From NCBI GenBank assembly GCA_944319875.1, contig CALUFR010000051.1, positions 1 to 36,523 of the forward strand: a DNA stretch of 36,523 nucleotides. The letters are read 5' to 3'. The position numbers and the translations under genes were made by a program. The number at the start of each line of letters is the position of its first letter. Position 1 is the first letter of the stretch. Under the pieces are notes generated by a model. That model worked only from the letters and a program-made list of their open reading frames with translations. It ran no database searches and had not been told where the DNA came from. Shown in pieces: positions 17,247 through 27,035 of the stretch. This DNA comes from an uncultured Bacteroides sp. Its GTDB lineage: Bacteria; Bacteroidota; Bacteroidia; Bacteroidales; Bacteroidaceae.

Positions 17247-19610
17247 TCACTCACTTTTCATCACTTCCGCCGGATTGACCCGTCCTAACAGAGCCGCTTG
17301 CAAGCAGACCGTAAGCAGGGCAACGCCCGTCACAACCACAAACGGCCAGACAAACAAGCCGGGTGTCAACGCCGCCCGATAAGCGAACTGCTCCAGCCAT
17401 CCCTGCATCAGTCCCCACGTGACAGGCAAGGCCACCATGTAAGCTACTATGGCATAGAGGCAGAAGGGCTTGGCAAGCAACCAAAGGATTTGTCGGGACG
17501 TAGCGCCATGCACCTTGCGGATGCCGATTTCGCGCACCCGCTGGCGGACGGCATACCAGGCGATGCCGAACAGGCCGAATGCCGTCAGCAACAGACCTAC
17601 CAAGGCATAGAACGTCAAGAGGCGGGAGAGTGACAATACCTTGGCATTGCGCTCCATGAACACGCGGTGCATATCTACGTAAGTGAAAGACTGCCCGGGG
17701 TTCAGTTCCTTCCACACGGCCTCTACCTGACGCAACGCCTCGGCCTTCATGTCCGGACGGAAACGGATAAGCAGCCAACGTGCCTTCTCCAAGTGGGAAT
17801 AAGGAGCGACAACAAGGGTGGCGGGTGTCACCGCTTCTTCCAGCGAATTGACCGGGAAATCTTCCACCACACCCCCGATGACCGCCAAACTATCATCGGC
17901 TAACCCATCAAACCGACGCAACGGCAAGCCGACGGGCTCGGTGCCCGCAGGAACCAACGTGCGGACAAAACTTTCGTTCACCAGCACCGGATGGGCGTAT
18001 CTGTCCACCAAGCGCGCAGGGCTTTCACCGCTCACCTGCCTGATGCCCAACGTATGGACAAACGTGGTGTCGCCCGCAAACTGCAAAAGGTACGTGCGCC
18101 GCTCCGAACCATCGGGCATGCGGATTGACAGTTCACGTATCCAAGCGTGCATCACGCTGCCCACGGTGAGCGTCACGGACTCAATGCCCTGCACCCGTTG
18201 CTCCAACGCCGCCTTCAGCGGGGAGGCAGGCGGGCTGAACATATCGCCTATCTCTATGCAATCCGCATAACGATTGGCCTCCGCCTCCGTCAGACGCAAC
18301 TGTCCCATAGCCGCCAGGGTGGCGAAAAGCAGACCGATGGAGATGGCGAACTGCACCGTCACCAGCACAGCAATGAACCGACGCTTGCCCCGTCCGCCGT
18401 ATTGCACCCGATACTCACTGAGCGACAGGCGGGAAAGACGGAAACTGATGTACCAGGCGGGCACCACCGACATCAGCAACACAAAGGCAAGCAACCAAGG
18501 CAACATCCGCCCGCTGAAGAAGAAGCCGAACGTGAGCCGCGCGTCCAGCAGCCCGTTGAACACGGACAGGACATCATTAATCATCAGCAGGGAGAGCAGA
18601 AAGGCGATGAGCACCGTCAGGAAAGCGTCGCCAAAGAGTTGCAGACGGATGCCCCGCAGGGTGTTGCCCGTCAGCTTCTCCACGTGTATCATGCGGAGTT
18701 GCTGCAACAAGCGGCTCAGGCTCATATTGGTGTAATTACAGCAGGCTATGACAAGGATGAGCACCGCCGCCAGCAAGCTGATGTAAAGCGTCTGCACAGG
18801 GGTTTGGCTGATAAACGCCAACGGTTGTTGGGCGTCGTCAGCAGGCGTGGTGAAGCATACATCCTCTATCGAATCAAGGTAATACATCGAGTTTTCCAAT
18901 ATCGCAGGTACTTTGTCGGCACGAATCTTATCCGCTAAACGGGCGGCATCCGCACCGGGAGTGAGCTTCAGCAAAGTGACGCCGCCAAAGAAATTACTAC
19001 CCACAGCCGTCAGCATATCGAAACGCAACAACGATTGCACCCGTTCGCGCAACACCGCAACCACCTCGTAACTTGTCATCTTGCCTCCTTCGGCCTGCAC
19101 TTCTATCCTTTGCCCCAAAGCTTCCCGTTCGCCAAACAAACGACGGGCACAAGCGGCACTCAACGCCACTTTGTCCGGCTCGCGCAACGCCCGCTCCAAG
19201 TTGCCTTCCGCCACTTGATAGTCGAAGAAGCGGGTCAATGACGAATCCGCCGCAAGCAGCAACATTTCGCCCAGCACTTCCAGCCCGTCTACCTTGCAGG
19301 CGGACACAGGCAGTTCCGACATCCGCAGGTATTCCTCCACCTCCGCATAGTCAGCCTTCAGCCTTGCGGGTATCGGTGCCTGGGCATATGCTACCCGTCT
19401 GCCTTCGTTCATCGGGTCGTCCTGTCGCAGGAAAAAGATACGGCTACGGGCGTCATTTCCCGCTTCCACCCCTTGTTCATGCACAAAATAAGTCACCAAC
19501 AAGTTGGTACAAGCCAGCCCCAAAGCAAGGCTCACCACCGAAACGAGGAAGAATACTTTGTTCCTCCACCAGCTCCGGACAATCATTTTCAAAGTTACAT
19601 TCAGTATCAT
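17247..19610 (-). CDS. FtsX/MacB-type ABC permease, P5 of seven, divergent type
   Basis: 787 residues, first gene downstream of repeat array A. The N-terminus (MILNVTLKMIVRSWWRNKVFF) differs from the MILHYLK type. The second-half coupling motif is RQRVREIGIRKVHGAT near 697, with His in place of the usual Asn. The first-half motif is degraded (RMIHVEKLTGNTLRG, near 305), so only one half may dock the ATPase in the standard way. Eight TMs are still evident and it ends RVNPAEVMKSE. Its closest relative here is P3, judged from the RQR.REIGIRKV segment and the preceding TM. Substrate unknown. Confidence 0.85.
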   Translation of the reverse strand: MILNVTLKMIVRSWWRNKVFFLVSVVSLALGLACTNLLVTYFVHEQGVEAGNDARSRIFFLRQDDPMNEGRRVAYAQAPIPARLKADYAEVEEYLRMSELPVSACKVDGLEVLGEMLLLAADSSLTRFFDYQVAEGNLERALREPDKVALSAACARRLFGEREALGQRIEVQAEGGKMTSYEVVAVLRERVQSLLRFDMLTAVGSNFFGGVTLLKLTPGADAARLADKIRADKVPAILENSMYYLDSIEDVCFTTPADDAQQPLAFISQTPVQTLYISLLAAVLILVIACCNYTNMSLSRLLQQLRMIHVEKLTGNTLRGIRLQLFGDAFLTVLIAFLLSLLMINDVLSVFNGLLDARLTFGFFFSGRMLPWLLAFVLLMSVVPAWYISFRLSRLSLSEYRVQYGGRGKRRFIAVLVTVQFAISIGLLFATLAAMGQLRLTEAEANRYADCIEIGDMFSPPASPLKAALEQRVQGIESVTLTVGSVMHAWIRELSIRMPDGSERRTYLLQFAGDTTFVHTLGIRQVSGESPARLVDRYAHPVLVNESFVRTLVPAGTEPVGLPLRRFDGLADDSLAVIGGVVEDFPVNSLEEAVTPATLVVAPYSHLEKARWLLIRFRPDMKAEALRQVEAVWKELNPGQSFTYVDMHRVFMERNAKVLSLSRLLTFYALVGLLLTAFGLFGIAWYAVRQRVREIGIRKVHGATSRQILWLLAKPFCLYAIVAYMVALPVTWGLMQGWLEQFAYRAALTPGLFVWPFVVVTGVALLTVCLQAALLGRVNPAEVMKSE

Positions 19611-19646
19611 AAAACATCTATAACAATCTGCATATCAGCAACTTTT

Positions 19647-19792
19647 CACTTTATTTCTACTTTATCGTTTTTAAAGTACTACTTTAATTGGACTAAAGCA
19701 ACACTTTAACTGGACTAAAGCAATGCTTTAACTGGACTAAAGCGATGCTTTAAGCGAACTAAAGCAGTACTTTAACTACGGTAAAGCAACGC
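19647..19792. repeat. 22-bp tandem dyad array A
   Basis: Five consecutive 22-bp units start at 19673, 19695, 19717, 19739 and 19761. Each opens with AAAG-N5-CTTTAA and ends with a 7-bp variable spacer, usually NNGNACT. Lone half-sites lie in phase at the left (ACTTTA at 19648 and 19659) and right (AAAGCAAC at 19783). The N5 changes between units while often keeping dyad symmetry (GTA/TAC, GCA/TGC). It fills most of the 235-bp gap between the P4 stop and the P5 start, where neighbouring gaps are only about 20-55 bp. No ORF lies in it. A weak CATCCC/GGGATG stem flanks it at 19792-19836. Confidence 0.9.
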
Positions 19793-19845
19793 ATCCCCTC
19801 ATTCGCGTCTCCCGGTTCCTTGAGAGAGGGATGGGGCAATGTCGT

Positions 19846-22227
19846 TTATTCCCTCTTCACCACCTCCGCCGGATTCTCATTTGCCGTTTTCCAGATGCGG
19901 TGACCGATGCAGAGAACCACACAACAGGTCACGCCCACGAAGATAAGCAGAAACGGGAGAATGCCGATTTCCACCTGGCGGTTGTAATTCTCAATCCATC
20001 GCTTCATCGCCCACCAGGCGGCCGGGAAGGCAATCAGTGCGGAAACAACCAGCAACAAGGCGTATTCGCGGAAGAACATGGCAAGGATGTCCTTCACCCC
20101 GGCGCCGTTCACCTTGCGAATGGCTATCTCCTTGCGGCGGCGTTCGCAGGCAAGCGTCACCAGCGAGTAGATGCCTAAGATGGAGATGAATACACACACC
20201 GCCGATGAGAAACCGAGTAGTGACGACAGGGCGTCTTCCGACTTCAGGTAGTCGTTGTAGCGTTCTTCCTCGCTGAAGAGGAAGAGCTTGCGGTCGGGCA
20301 GTTCAGCCCGTTGCATCTCCTCGATGCGCCGGCGGCATTCGTCCCACGTACCGGGCCGGTACTTGAAGAGGACAAAGCAACGGGGATGCATCCACTCCAT
20401 CCGGTCGGTGTTGACAAATGCCGTATTGGGCAGCTCGGCGGTAGGCGACTTGTAGGCACAGTCCTTTACCACGCCGATGACGGTCATCGGCTTTACTTCA
20501 CGGTTGACGAAGAAGAGCTGCTTGCCCACCGCCTCCTCGGGAGTCCAGCCCATGCGGCGGGCCGTGCTCTCCATGATGTTCACCTGGCGGTAGTCCGACT
20601 TGGCCGACACCCACTCGCCTGCCAGGAGTTTCATATCATAAAAGCGGAAAAACTCTTCGCCCGCCAATACCTCGTCAATGGTCAGCGGTTGCTCCAGCCG
20701 GTCTTCCTTTCCCGTCCATCCGTCTATCAAGGAGGACGTGCTGGCTCCTATGCCCAGCAGCGGCCAGTAAACCGGACGCACTACCTCCGTCACCATCGGC
20801 AGGGCTTTAATCTTCTCGGCCCATACGTTCATGTCCACACCCATCCAGATGCTGACGGCCGCCCGTCCGCGGTAATCCATGCCCGTGTCCACACTACGCA
20901 AATGGTGCAATTGCATCTGCATGACCACCGTGCAGAAGATGAAGGCCAGGCAGACCGTCAACTGGAGGACAACGCTCCCCTTGCGCCAGGCCGTGCCCGA
21001 AGGAGTGTTTCCCGCATGGATATGTCCGTGCAGTGACCGCTTCTGGAAGAACCATACCGACAGGGCGACCACCGCCATCATGACGGCCGAGACACACGTG
21101 ATGTAGAGCAATGCCGAGCGGTAGAGCGAAAAGTCGGCATCCTGAATCAAGGAATACCGGAGGAAGGCCGGCATCAAAACCTCCACCAACACCATGCCCA
21201 CCACTAAGGCGGCCAGCACGGTCAGCAGGAAATCGGTGCATAGCAGAGCCACCAGCGAGCGTAGGCCGGCTCCGCAAATCTGCCGTAAGGCCATTTCTTT
21301 CCGCCGCGTGCGGAAACGGTCGGCATAGATGGTCAGGTAATTGAGGAAAGCGCAGGCGATGATGAGCACACCCACAGCGGCAAACCAGGTGATGTAGCGG
21401 AACTGCACCGTCTGGTTGTTTTTGTTGATGAAGCCTTCCGTGGCGCGCAGGCCGGTCAGCGGCTCCAGATAGAAGCGCGTCAGCCCCGTGCGTGCGCGAT
21501 ACTTGCTTTTGGTCAGTTCTTCGGGAAAGTGAGCGTTCATCTTCTCCAACAATTGAGCGGCGTCCGTGCCCGGTCTCACCTTAATCAGGGTGCGATACCA
21601 GTAGTCATCCCATCCTTCCTGCATTTTACCGGCGGTCAGGAAAGCGTAGGGGAAATTCGTGTGTACTCCCCAGTCGCTCACCACGGAGGCGATGGTGTAC
21701 TCCTTGTTCCGGTTGGCATTGGTCACGCTTCTGCCGATGACGTCCGTCGTGCCGAACAGCAGGCGCGCGGTCTTTTCGGTAATGGCGATGCGGTCGTCTG
21801 CCGTGCCGCAGGAGCGGAGGTAACTCTCGTCACCGTCCAGCGTTCGGATGTCCAGCATGCGCAAGGCGGTGGTGTCGGGCGTAAGCACGGGCAGCTCCAG
21901 CATCCGGTTGTCTTTCTGGACAAAGAGGACACTTGTCTCGAATTGGCAGTAGTCCTCGATTTCCGAGTAATGCTCTTTCAGGTAATGTCCCAGTGCGTAG
22001 GGCGTGTAGCTTGAGGCGGATCTTCCGAAGCTGACGTTGTTCACCCCGACCAGGTAGAGGCGGTCGGCATCACGATGGAAAGTATCGTAGGTCATCTCGT
22101 AGTGCATCCAGAAGGCCGAAAGGGCAAAACAGGCCAGACCCACGGCCAGTCCTAAGATGCTGACGATGCTCTGTGTGCGGTATTTCAGCAGGTTGCGCCA
22201 GGCGACTTTTAGGTAATGCAGTATCAT
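19846..22227 (-). CDS. FtsX/MacB-type ABC permease, P4 of seven
   Basis: 793 residues, with a MILHYLKVAWRNLLKYRTQ start. The two-half plan has coupling motifs RRKEMALRQICGAG near 309 and RRKEIAIRKVNGAG near 699; here both halves keep the RRKE core, the clearest sign of internal duplication in the set. TM1 is about 21-43 and the last TM precedes NENPAEVVKRE. It is the pair of P7 (shared FFRFY...LLAGE in the second periplasmic domain and MFFREYA/L). It is the last gene before array A, and P3 lies 21 bp upstream. Role as a mechanotransmission permease is inferred from the family. Confidence 0.88.
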   Translation of the reverse strand: MILHYLKVAWRNLLKYRTQSIVSILGLAVGLACFALSAFWMHYEMTYDTFHRDADRLYLVGVNNVSFGRSASSYTPYALGHYLKEHYSEIEDYCQFETSVLFVQKDNRMLELPVLTPDTTALRMLDIRTLDGDESYLRSCGTADDRIAITEKTARLLFGTTDVIGRSVTNANRNKEYTIASVVSDWGVHTNFPYAFLTAGKMQEGWDDYWYRTLIKVRPGTDAAQLLEKMNAHFPEELTKSKYRARTGLTRFYLEPLTGLRATEGFINKNNQTVQFRYITWFAAVGVLIIACAFLNYLTIYADRFRTRRKEMALRQICGAGLRSLVALLCTDFLLTVLAALVVGMVLVEVLMPAFLRYSLIQDADFSLYRSALLYITCVSAVMMAVVALSVWFFQKRSLHGHIHAGNTPSGTAWRKGSVVLQLTVCLAFIFCTVVMQMQLHHLRSVDTGMDYRGRAAVSIWMGVDMNVWAEKIKALPMVTEVVRPVYWPLLGIGASTSSLIDGWTGKEDRLEQPLTIDEVLAGEEFFRFYDMKLLAGEWVSAKSDYRQVNIMESTARRMGWTPEEAVGKQLFFVNREVKPMTVIGVVKDCAYKSPTAELPNTAFVNTDRMEWMHPRCFVLFKYRPGTWDECRRRIEEMQRAELPDRKLFLFSEEERYNDYLKSEDALSSLLGFSSAVCVFISILGIYSLVTLACERRRKEIAIRKVNGAGVKDILAMFFREYALLLVVSALIAFPAAWWAMKRWIENYNRQVEIGILPFLLIFVGVTCCVVLCIGHRIWKTANENPAEVVKRE

Positions 22228-22248
22228 AGTCTTTGTATTTTGTTGTTA

Positions 22249-24660
22249 TTATTCACTCTTTATCGTTTCCGCTGGATTGACACGTGCCGCCTTGCGCACT
22301 TGTCCCCACAACGTGCCGAAGGAAACGGCTATTACCACCAGCAACGCCACGAGGAAGATGCCCACGCCTACGGGAGCTTTCACCACAAAGTCCGCCGTAT
22401 ATACATATATTATATAGTACGCCACGGGCACCGACACCACGAACGCCAAGCCCAGCACTACGGCATATTTGTGCGAAAGCAACGGGATGAGGTCACGAAG
22501 CTGCGCCCCGTTCACCTTGCGGATGCCTATCTCCCGGTAACGCTGGCGGATGTCGAACAACGAGATGCCAAGCAAACCCAAGGCGGAAACCACGATGGCT
22601 ATCAAGGCAAAGACGGAGTAGACGGCCACAATGCGGCGGTCGTTCTCATAAAGAGCTTCCACATCGTCCTTCAGCCATGTATAGGTGAATTCGTCCGTGT
22701 GGTAGACGTCCTGCAACACGCTGCGCAGGTAGTCGAAGAGTTCCTTCGTTTTACCGGGTTTGACACTGAGCATCACCCGCTCGCCTCCGCCACCGTTGCG
22801 CACCACCCATGCCATGGGCTTGATACCTTCGGAGACACGGCCAGCATAGAAGTTGTCAGCCACTGCCACCACGGGCATCAGCTTTGTTCCGCCCTTCACA
22901 ACCTCCCCATCGGACTTCACCGATATCCACAACGGACTTTCGCTTCGCACGAAGGCTGCTTCCTTGCTCTTATAGCCGAAGGCATCCATGGCGGCACGGT
23001 TCAGCACCATCTGTTCGCCACTACTCTTCTCCAGTTCCTCCAAGCTACCTTCCGACAAAGGGATGTCGTAGAAGCGGAAGTAATCGGGACTGACGTAATC
23101 CATTTGTATCACCGCTTCCTGCCCCTTGTCATTAAGCAACGGATTTATACCGCCATTCGTCAGCGGCGTACTGTGTGTGAAAAGACATTGGTCCACGTAA
23201 GGGCATTCCTCCAGCCGCTGACGAATGCGTTGCGCGCGGGAACGGCGGGCTTTATTGGCCGCCTCATTATCGTAAAGCCGTTGTGAGTCTTCGTGGATGA
23301 GGTTAGCTTCCATCACGCCTTCCACCCGGAAGCCGGGAGGCGTGTCGAGCATCAACCGCAGATGGCGCACAAAATAAAGGGAAAGCATGATGAGCAGCAG
23401 GGTCACGACATATTGTACAAACAGGAACGCCATGCGGATGCCTACCGATTGGCGGGTAGTGCCCGCCACCCGAATCGACACCATGGGCGGGCGATACTGG
23501 TAACGGATGAAAGGATAGACCGAGGTAAGCAAGGGGAAGAGAAGCAGGAACACTAAGGACATCCATCCGTCGAAAGCGGAATAGCCGATGGCGTCGCCCA
23601 CAAAACGGTTGAACACCGGCTGCATCAGTTCGACCCCAAACCATGCCACCAAGAGTGCCGAAACGCACAGCAACAGGTTCTCCGCATAAATCTGACTGAA
23701 CAGATGGAAGCCTTGCAGACCGAACACCTTCTTCACACCATACTCCCTCGAACGTTTCATCAGCATCACCATATAGAGATTGACAAAGTTGAGCACTCCC
23801 ACTAAGAGCAACAACGCCACTACTCCGCACAGCAGGCGCACGTAGCCCGCATTGCCCCGATGCAGGATGTCAACACAATCATCATCCGTGATAGTCTGGT
23901 CGAAGTAGAGTTGCCGCTGAGTAATAAAGTGGTAACGCACCGCCTCTTTGGTTCCGGCCAGTATCACATTCTCATTTTCAAAAGTTCTGTACACGTTGCT
24001 TTGTGCATTGACGGCTTCTAAGTCTACAGAAGGAAGCACCCGCATCAAGCGACAAGACGCGCGTTGCCACCTCTTCTTCAACCCGTAGTTCACCAGCATA
24101 TCCCAATGATACGTGGCCTTACAATCCGGCTCGTCCACCACACCCCGCACGGTGACCGACTCTCCGGCATACATCAGTACCTGCCCGATGGGGCTTTCAT
24201 TCCCGAACAGCCGGCGGGCACACCGGCGAGTCAGGATAGCGGCATCGGGATCCGACAAGTCATATTCGCCTTCCACCAACCGATAATGGAAGAAATGCAG
24301 GAAAGTGGAATCAGCCGGCATCACGTTCAGTTTGAAGCTATGCTCTCCGCGAAGTACGTTATCATTCTGTAACAGAACGAAACGCACCTCGTCCACAATC
24401 CGGTCATCGGGAATGTAGGTTGTATCGGGATGTACCCAATCTGATTTCAGGTCTGCGGGATATACGTTCCCACCCATATCCAGCAAAGCTAATACGGTCC
24501 GGTCCCTATCCACGCAATGCGTATCCACCGTCAGTTCCCGATGGATGTAGCGCATCAGCACGATGCAGCAAGCCAAACTGAGAGCCAGGCCCAAGAGATT
24601 AATAACCGTATAAGCCCGAGCGCGTATCAGGTGGCGCAGGGCGTAGGTAAATGTTTTCAT
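22249..24660 (-). CDS. FtsX/MacB-type ABC permease, P3 of seven, divergent type
   Basis: 803 residues, starting MKTFTYALRHLIRARAYTV, unlike the MILHYLK group. The second-half coupling motif RQRYREIGIRKVNGAQ (about 710) is intact. The first-half copy is altered to KRSREYGVKKVFGLQG (about 307), close to the KKVFG form seen in Bacteroidota FtsX-like permeases of the MacB class. Eight TMs; it ends RVNPAETIKSE. Closest relative P5. It is spaced 21 bp from P4 and 32 bp from P2, with no internal promoter visible. Substrate unknown. Confidence 0.86.
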   Translation of the reverse strand: MKTFTYALRHLIRARAYTVINLLGLALSLACCIVLMRYIHRELTVDTHCVDRDRTVLALLDMGGNVYPADLKSDWVHPDTTYIPDDRIVDEVRFVLLQNDNVLRGEHSFKLNVMPADSTFLHFFHYRLVEGEYDLSDPDAAILTRRCARRLFGNESPIGQVLMYAGESVTVRGVVDEPDCKATYHWDMLVNYGLKKRWQRASCRLMRVLPSVDLEAVNAQSNVYRTFENENVILAGTKEAVRYHFITQRQLYFDQTITDDDCVDILHRGNAGYVRLLCGVVALLLLVGVLNFVNLYMVMLMKRSREYGVKKVFGLQGFHLFSQIYAENLLLCVSALLVAWFGVELMQPVFNRFVGDAIGYSAFDGWMSLVFLLLFPLLTSVYPFIRYQYRPPMVSIRVAGTTRQSVGIRMAFLFVQYVVTLLLIMLSLYFVRHLRLMLDTPPGFRVEGVMEANLIHEDSQRLYDNEAANKARRSRAQRIRQRLEECPYVDQCLFTHSTPLTNGGINPLLNDKGQEAVIQMDYVSPDYFRFYDIPLSEGSLEELEKSSGEQMVLNRAAMDAFGYKSKEAAFVRSESPLWISVKSDGEVVKGGTKLMPVVAVADNFYAGRVSEGIKPMAWVVRNGGGGERVMLSVKPGKTKELFDYLRSVLQDVYHTDEFTYTWLKDDVEALYENDRRIVAVYSVFALIAIVVSALGLLGISLFDIRQRYREIGIRKVNGAQLRDLIPLLSHKYAVVLGLAFVVSVPVAYYIIYVYTADFVVKAPVGVGIFLVALLVVIAVSFGTLWGQVRKAARVNPAETIKSE

Positions 24661-24692
24661 ACGTCAGTTCTTGTCTATTTTACTTATATTTC

Positions 24693-27017
24693 TCACTCAT
24701 TCTTCACCACTTCGGCGGGATTTTCGTTTGCCGCACGCCACACACGCCATCCGATGCACAAGGCTATTAGCAACGCCATACCCGCAAAGATTACGATATA
24801 TATCCAAGCGGAGATGGGCGTTTGCTCCACATAGCTCTCCAGCCAACGTCTCATCAGTACGTAGCCCACGGGAAAAGCCACCACGCACGCCGTGACCAAC
24901 AAGCTCAAGTATTCATGGGCAAAGAGTCGGAGGATGTCCCCCGCCCTTGCCCCGTTCACCTTACGGATGGCTATCTCCTTGCGCCGGCGCTCACAACTCA
25001 GCGTCACCATGGAGAAGATGCCGAAAGCGGAAACCACGATGCACACTACGGAGACCAAGCCTAACAAGCCGAGAAGCATCGTTTCAGATTTCAGATACTC
25101 CTGATAGAGGTCTTCTGTGCGCACCAATTCGTATTGCAGGATGCCGTGTTTTTCCGACAATGGCTTGATGTCTTCCCGCAAGTCCGCAAAAGTACCTGTG
25201 TATTTGATAAGGATGCAACTGTTGTGCGATTGAGTCATCCCAAATGCCCGTAAATCGGCCATGAAGCCCAAGCCTTCTTCGCCCACAAGCAGCATCGGCT
25301 GCACGGGCACGGTGGGTGCACTGTAATGGAAGTCCTTCAGCAGGCCGATGACTTCTAACTGCTTGTCCCGGACGGTGATATGTGTCCCTACGGGCTGGCG
25401 AAGGTTCAGCAGGCGTGCCGCCGTCTCGTTAAGCGCGGCATACTGTTGGTCGGTAGGCGACATCATACGACCTTGGAGCAGCGTCATGCCATAAAAGTTG
25501 GTAAAGACACCGCTTTCAAACAACCTAAGCACTTCCAATGGTTCGTCATCCGGACGATGCCCTTCCCAATCAGTAATCTTTTCCTTGCCGGAAATGCTCA
25601 TTTTCAATAAGGGCAGATGGTTGTCTATCGCCTCCTCCACGCACGCCAAACGGGCAATGTCGTCCCGCAAACGAGGATACACTTCAAAGTAATTATATTT
25701 ATCTTCTATATGATATAAATGAAGCACGGCAATGTTCTTCCGCTCCCAACCCAAATCCGTGTCACGCAGGAAGTAGAGTTGCTTCATCAGCACCACAGTA
25801 GCGAAGGTGAACAGCACGCCCATGGCTATCTGCACGCCGATGCTGATGGGACGGAAGCGGTCGCGCTCCATCGCCCGATACCGGATGCGCAACACGAAAG
25901 GGAGTAGCATCAACAACGAAAGTACCAACACGCCTAAGAAGTAGAGGAAGGCTTCTTCATACACGCCCCCACCGACTCCCGACACCTGCCGGAAAGCGGG
26001 CCACACCAACTCGACCAACGTCATCCCTACCAATCCCGCCGCCACTACGAGCAACGCATACTCCGTGGCAAACTGTACGAACAGGCTCCAACGCGAGGCA
26101 CCGTTCACCCGCCGAAGCTCGATTTCCCGCTCACGGATGCGCATCCGGGTAATGAAGAGCGCCAGGTAATTGAGCAACGAACTGAGAATAATCAGCAATC
26201 CCACCCCGGCAAACAGCACCAAGTAGCTGAAACGCACACTTTGATCGGCATTGACATCGGAATAGTGGAAGCGGGTCAACGGTAACCAGCGCACCTCCCG
26301 TAGGGGGTATGTATCTTTTCCGTCCAGCACCACCTTATACTCCTGAGCCTTACGGGCAAAAGCATCAATGTCCGTATCGGGGCGCAGACGGATAAGGATG
26401 GGGTTGCCGTTTTTTTCATCACGCTTGCTATTTCCCCAACAATAGTCGAAAGCCAAACTGCTATGAGGCAAGGAGGAAAGCACGGCACTGATAGTCATCT
26501 GCCCGGCATAATGATTTTGCACCTCCTTCCCGATTACATCCGTTGTGCCAAAGAGCCGCCGGGCATACTCCTCCGTCACCGCTACCTTATCCCGATTGTG
26601 CAGGAAGTCCGTATTGCCTGCCAGCACCCGCACGCCGAACATCTGCATAAAGACACTATCCGCATACAGCTGTGTACCACCTATAGCTTCCCCTCCCGGC
26701 ACGTTAAGTCCCTGACTGTTTCGATACAAATTAATACCGCATACGCTCTCCACTTCCGGAAAAAACTCGTGCAACAACGGTACTGCATTCTTTACTTCAA
26801 GGTCATACCCCGTGGCATCCGTCTGACTGACTTGATAGGCCAAGTAGAGACGGTCCGCCCCCGTGTGGTAGTGATCGTACGTCAGTTCGTAACGAATCCA
26901 AACCAAGGACAAGGCGAAGCAGGCAAAGCCCGCAGCAAGCCCCACAATGTTCACAGCGGTCTGCGTGCGGTACTTCAGCAGGTTACGCCAGGCGATTTTC
27001 AAGTAATGCAGTATCAT
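24693..27017 (-). CDS. FtsX/MacB-type ABC permease, P2 of seven
   Basis: 774 residues with the MILHYLKIAWRNLLKYRTQ start and NENPAEVVKNE end. Coupling motifs are REREIELRRVNGAS near 296 and RRKEIAIRKVNGAR near 681; both keep VNGA, making the two halves unusually alike. It is the pair of P6 (WIYIVIFAGMALL, TDLGWER). Its base composition is near the operon average (30 of 60 G+C in 26461-26520), in contrast to P6. It lies 18 bp after P1. Role and substrate as for the other permeases: family known, cargo unknown. Confidence 0.88.
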   Translation of the reverse strand: MILHYLKIAWRNLLKYRTQTAVNIVGLAAGFACFALSLVWIRYELTYDHYHTGADRLYLAYQVSQTDATGYDLEVKNAVPLLHEFFPEVESVCGINLYRNSQGLNVPGGEAIGGTQLYADSVFMQMFGVRVLAGNTDFLHNRDKVAVTEEYARRLFGTTDVIGKEVQNHYAGQMTISAVLSSLPHSSLAFDYCWGNSKRDEKNGNPILIRLRPDTDIDAFARKAQEYKVVLDGKDTYPLREVRWLPLTRFHYSDVNADQSVRFSYLVLFAGVGLLIILSSLLNYLALFITRMRIREREIELRRVNGASRWSLFVQFATEYALLVVAAGLVGMTLVELVWPAFRQVSGVGGGVYEEAFLYFLGVLVLSLLMLLPFVLRIRYRAMERDRFRPISIGVQIAMGVLFTFATVVLMKQLYFLRDTDLGWERKNIAVLHLYHIEDKYNYFEVYPRLRDDIARLACVEEAIDNHLPLLKMSISGKEKITDWEGHRPDDEPLEVLRLFESGVFTNFYGMTLLQGRMMSPTDQQYAALNETAARLLNLRQPVGTHITVRDKQLEVIGLLKDFHYSAPTVPVQPMLLVGEEGLGFMADLRAFGMTQSHNSCILIKYTGTFADLREDIKPLSEKHGILQYELVRTEDLYQEYLKSETMLLGLLGLVSVVCIVVSAFGIFSMVTLSCERRRKEIAIRKVNGARAGDILRLFAHEYLSLLVTACVVAFPVGYVLMRRWLESYVEQTPISAWIYIVIFAGMALLIALCIGWRVWRAANENPAEVVKNE

Positions 27018-27035
27018 ATTCTTTGTATTTTGTTA

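Noticed and set aside
19673-19782. RNA hairpin series (attenuator) formed by single array units
   Set aside because: Each dyad would give only a 4-6 bp stem with a 1-5 nt loop, too weak alone; DNA-level symmetry is the better reading, though a combined RNA fold is not excluded.
19647-19792. CRISPR array
   Set aside because: The 22-bp units are contiguous and degenerate, with 7-bp variable tails; there are no exact repeats separated by 30-40 bp spacers and no cas genes.
19792-19836. Terminator after P4
   Set aside because: The CATCCC/GGGATG stem is short and bulged, and no U-run follows on the minus strand.
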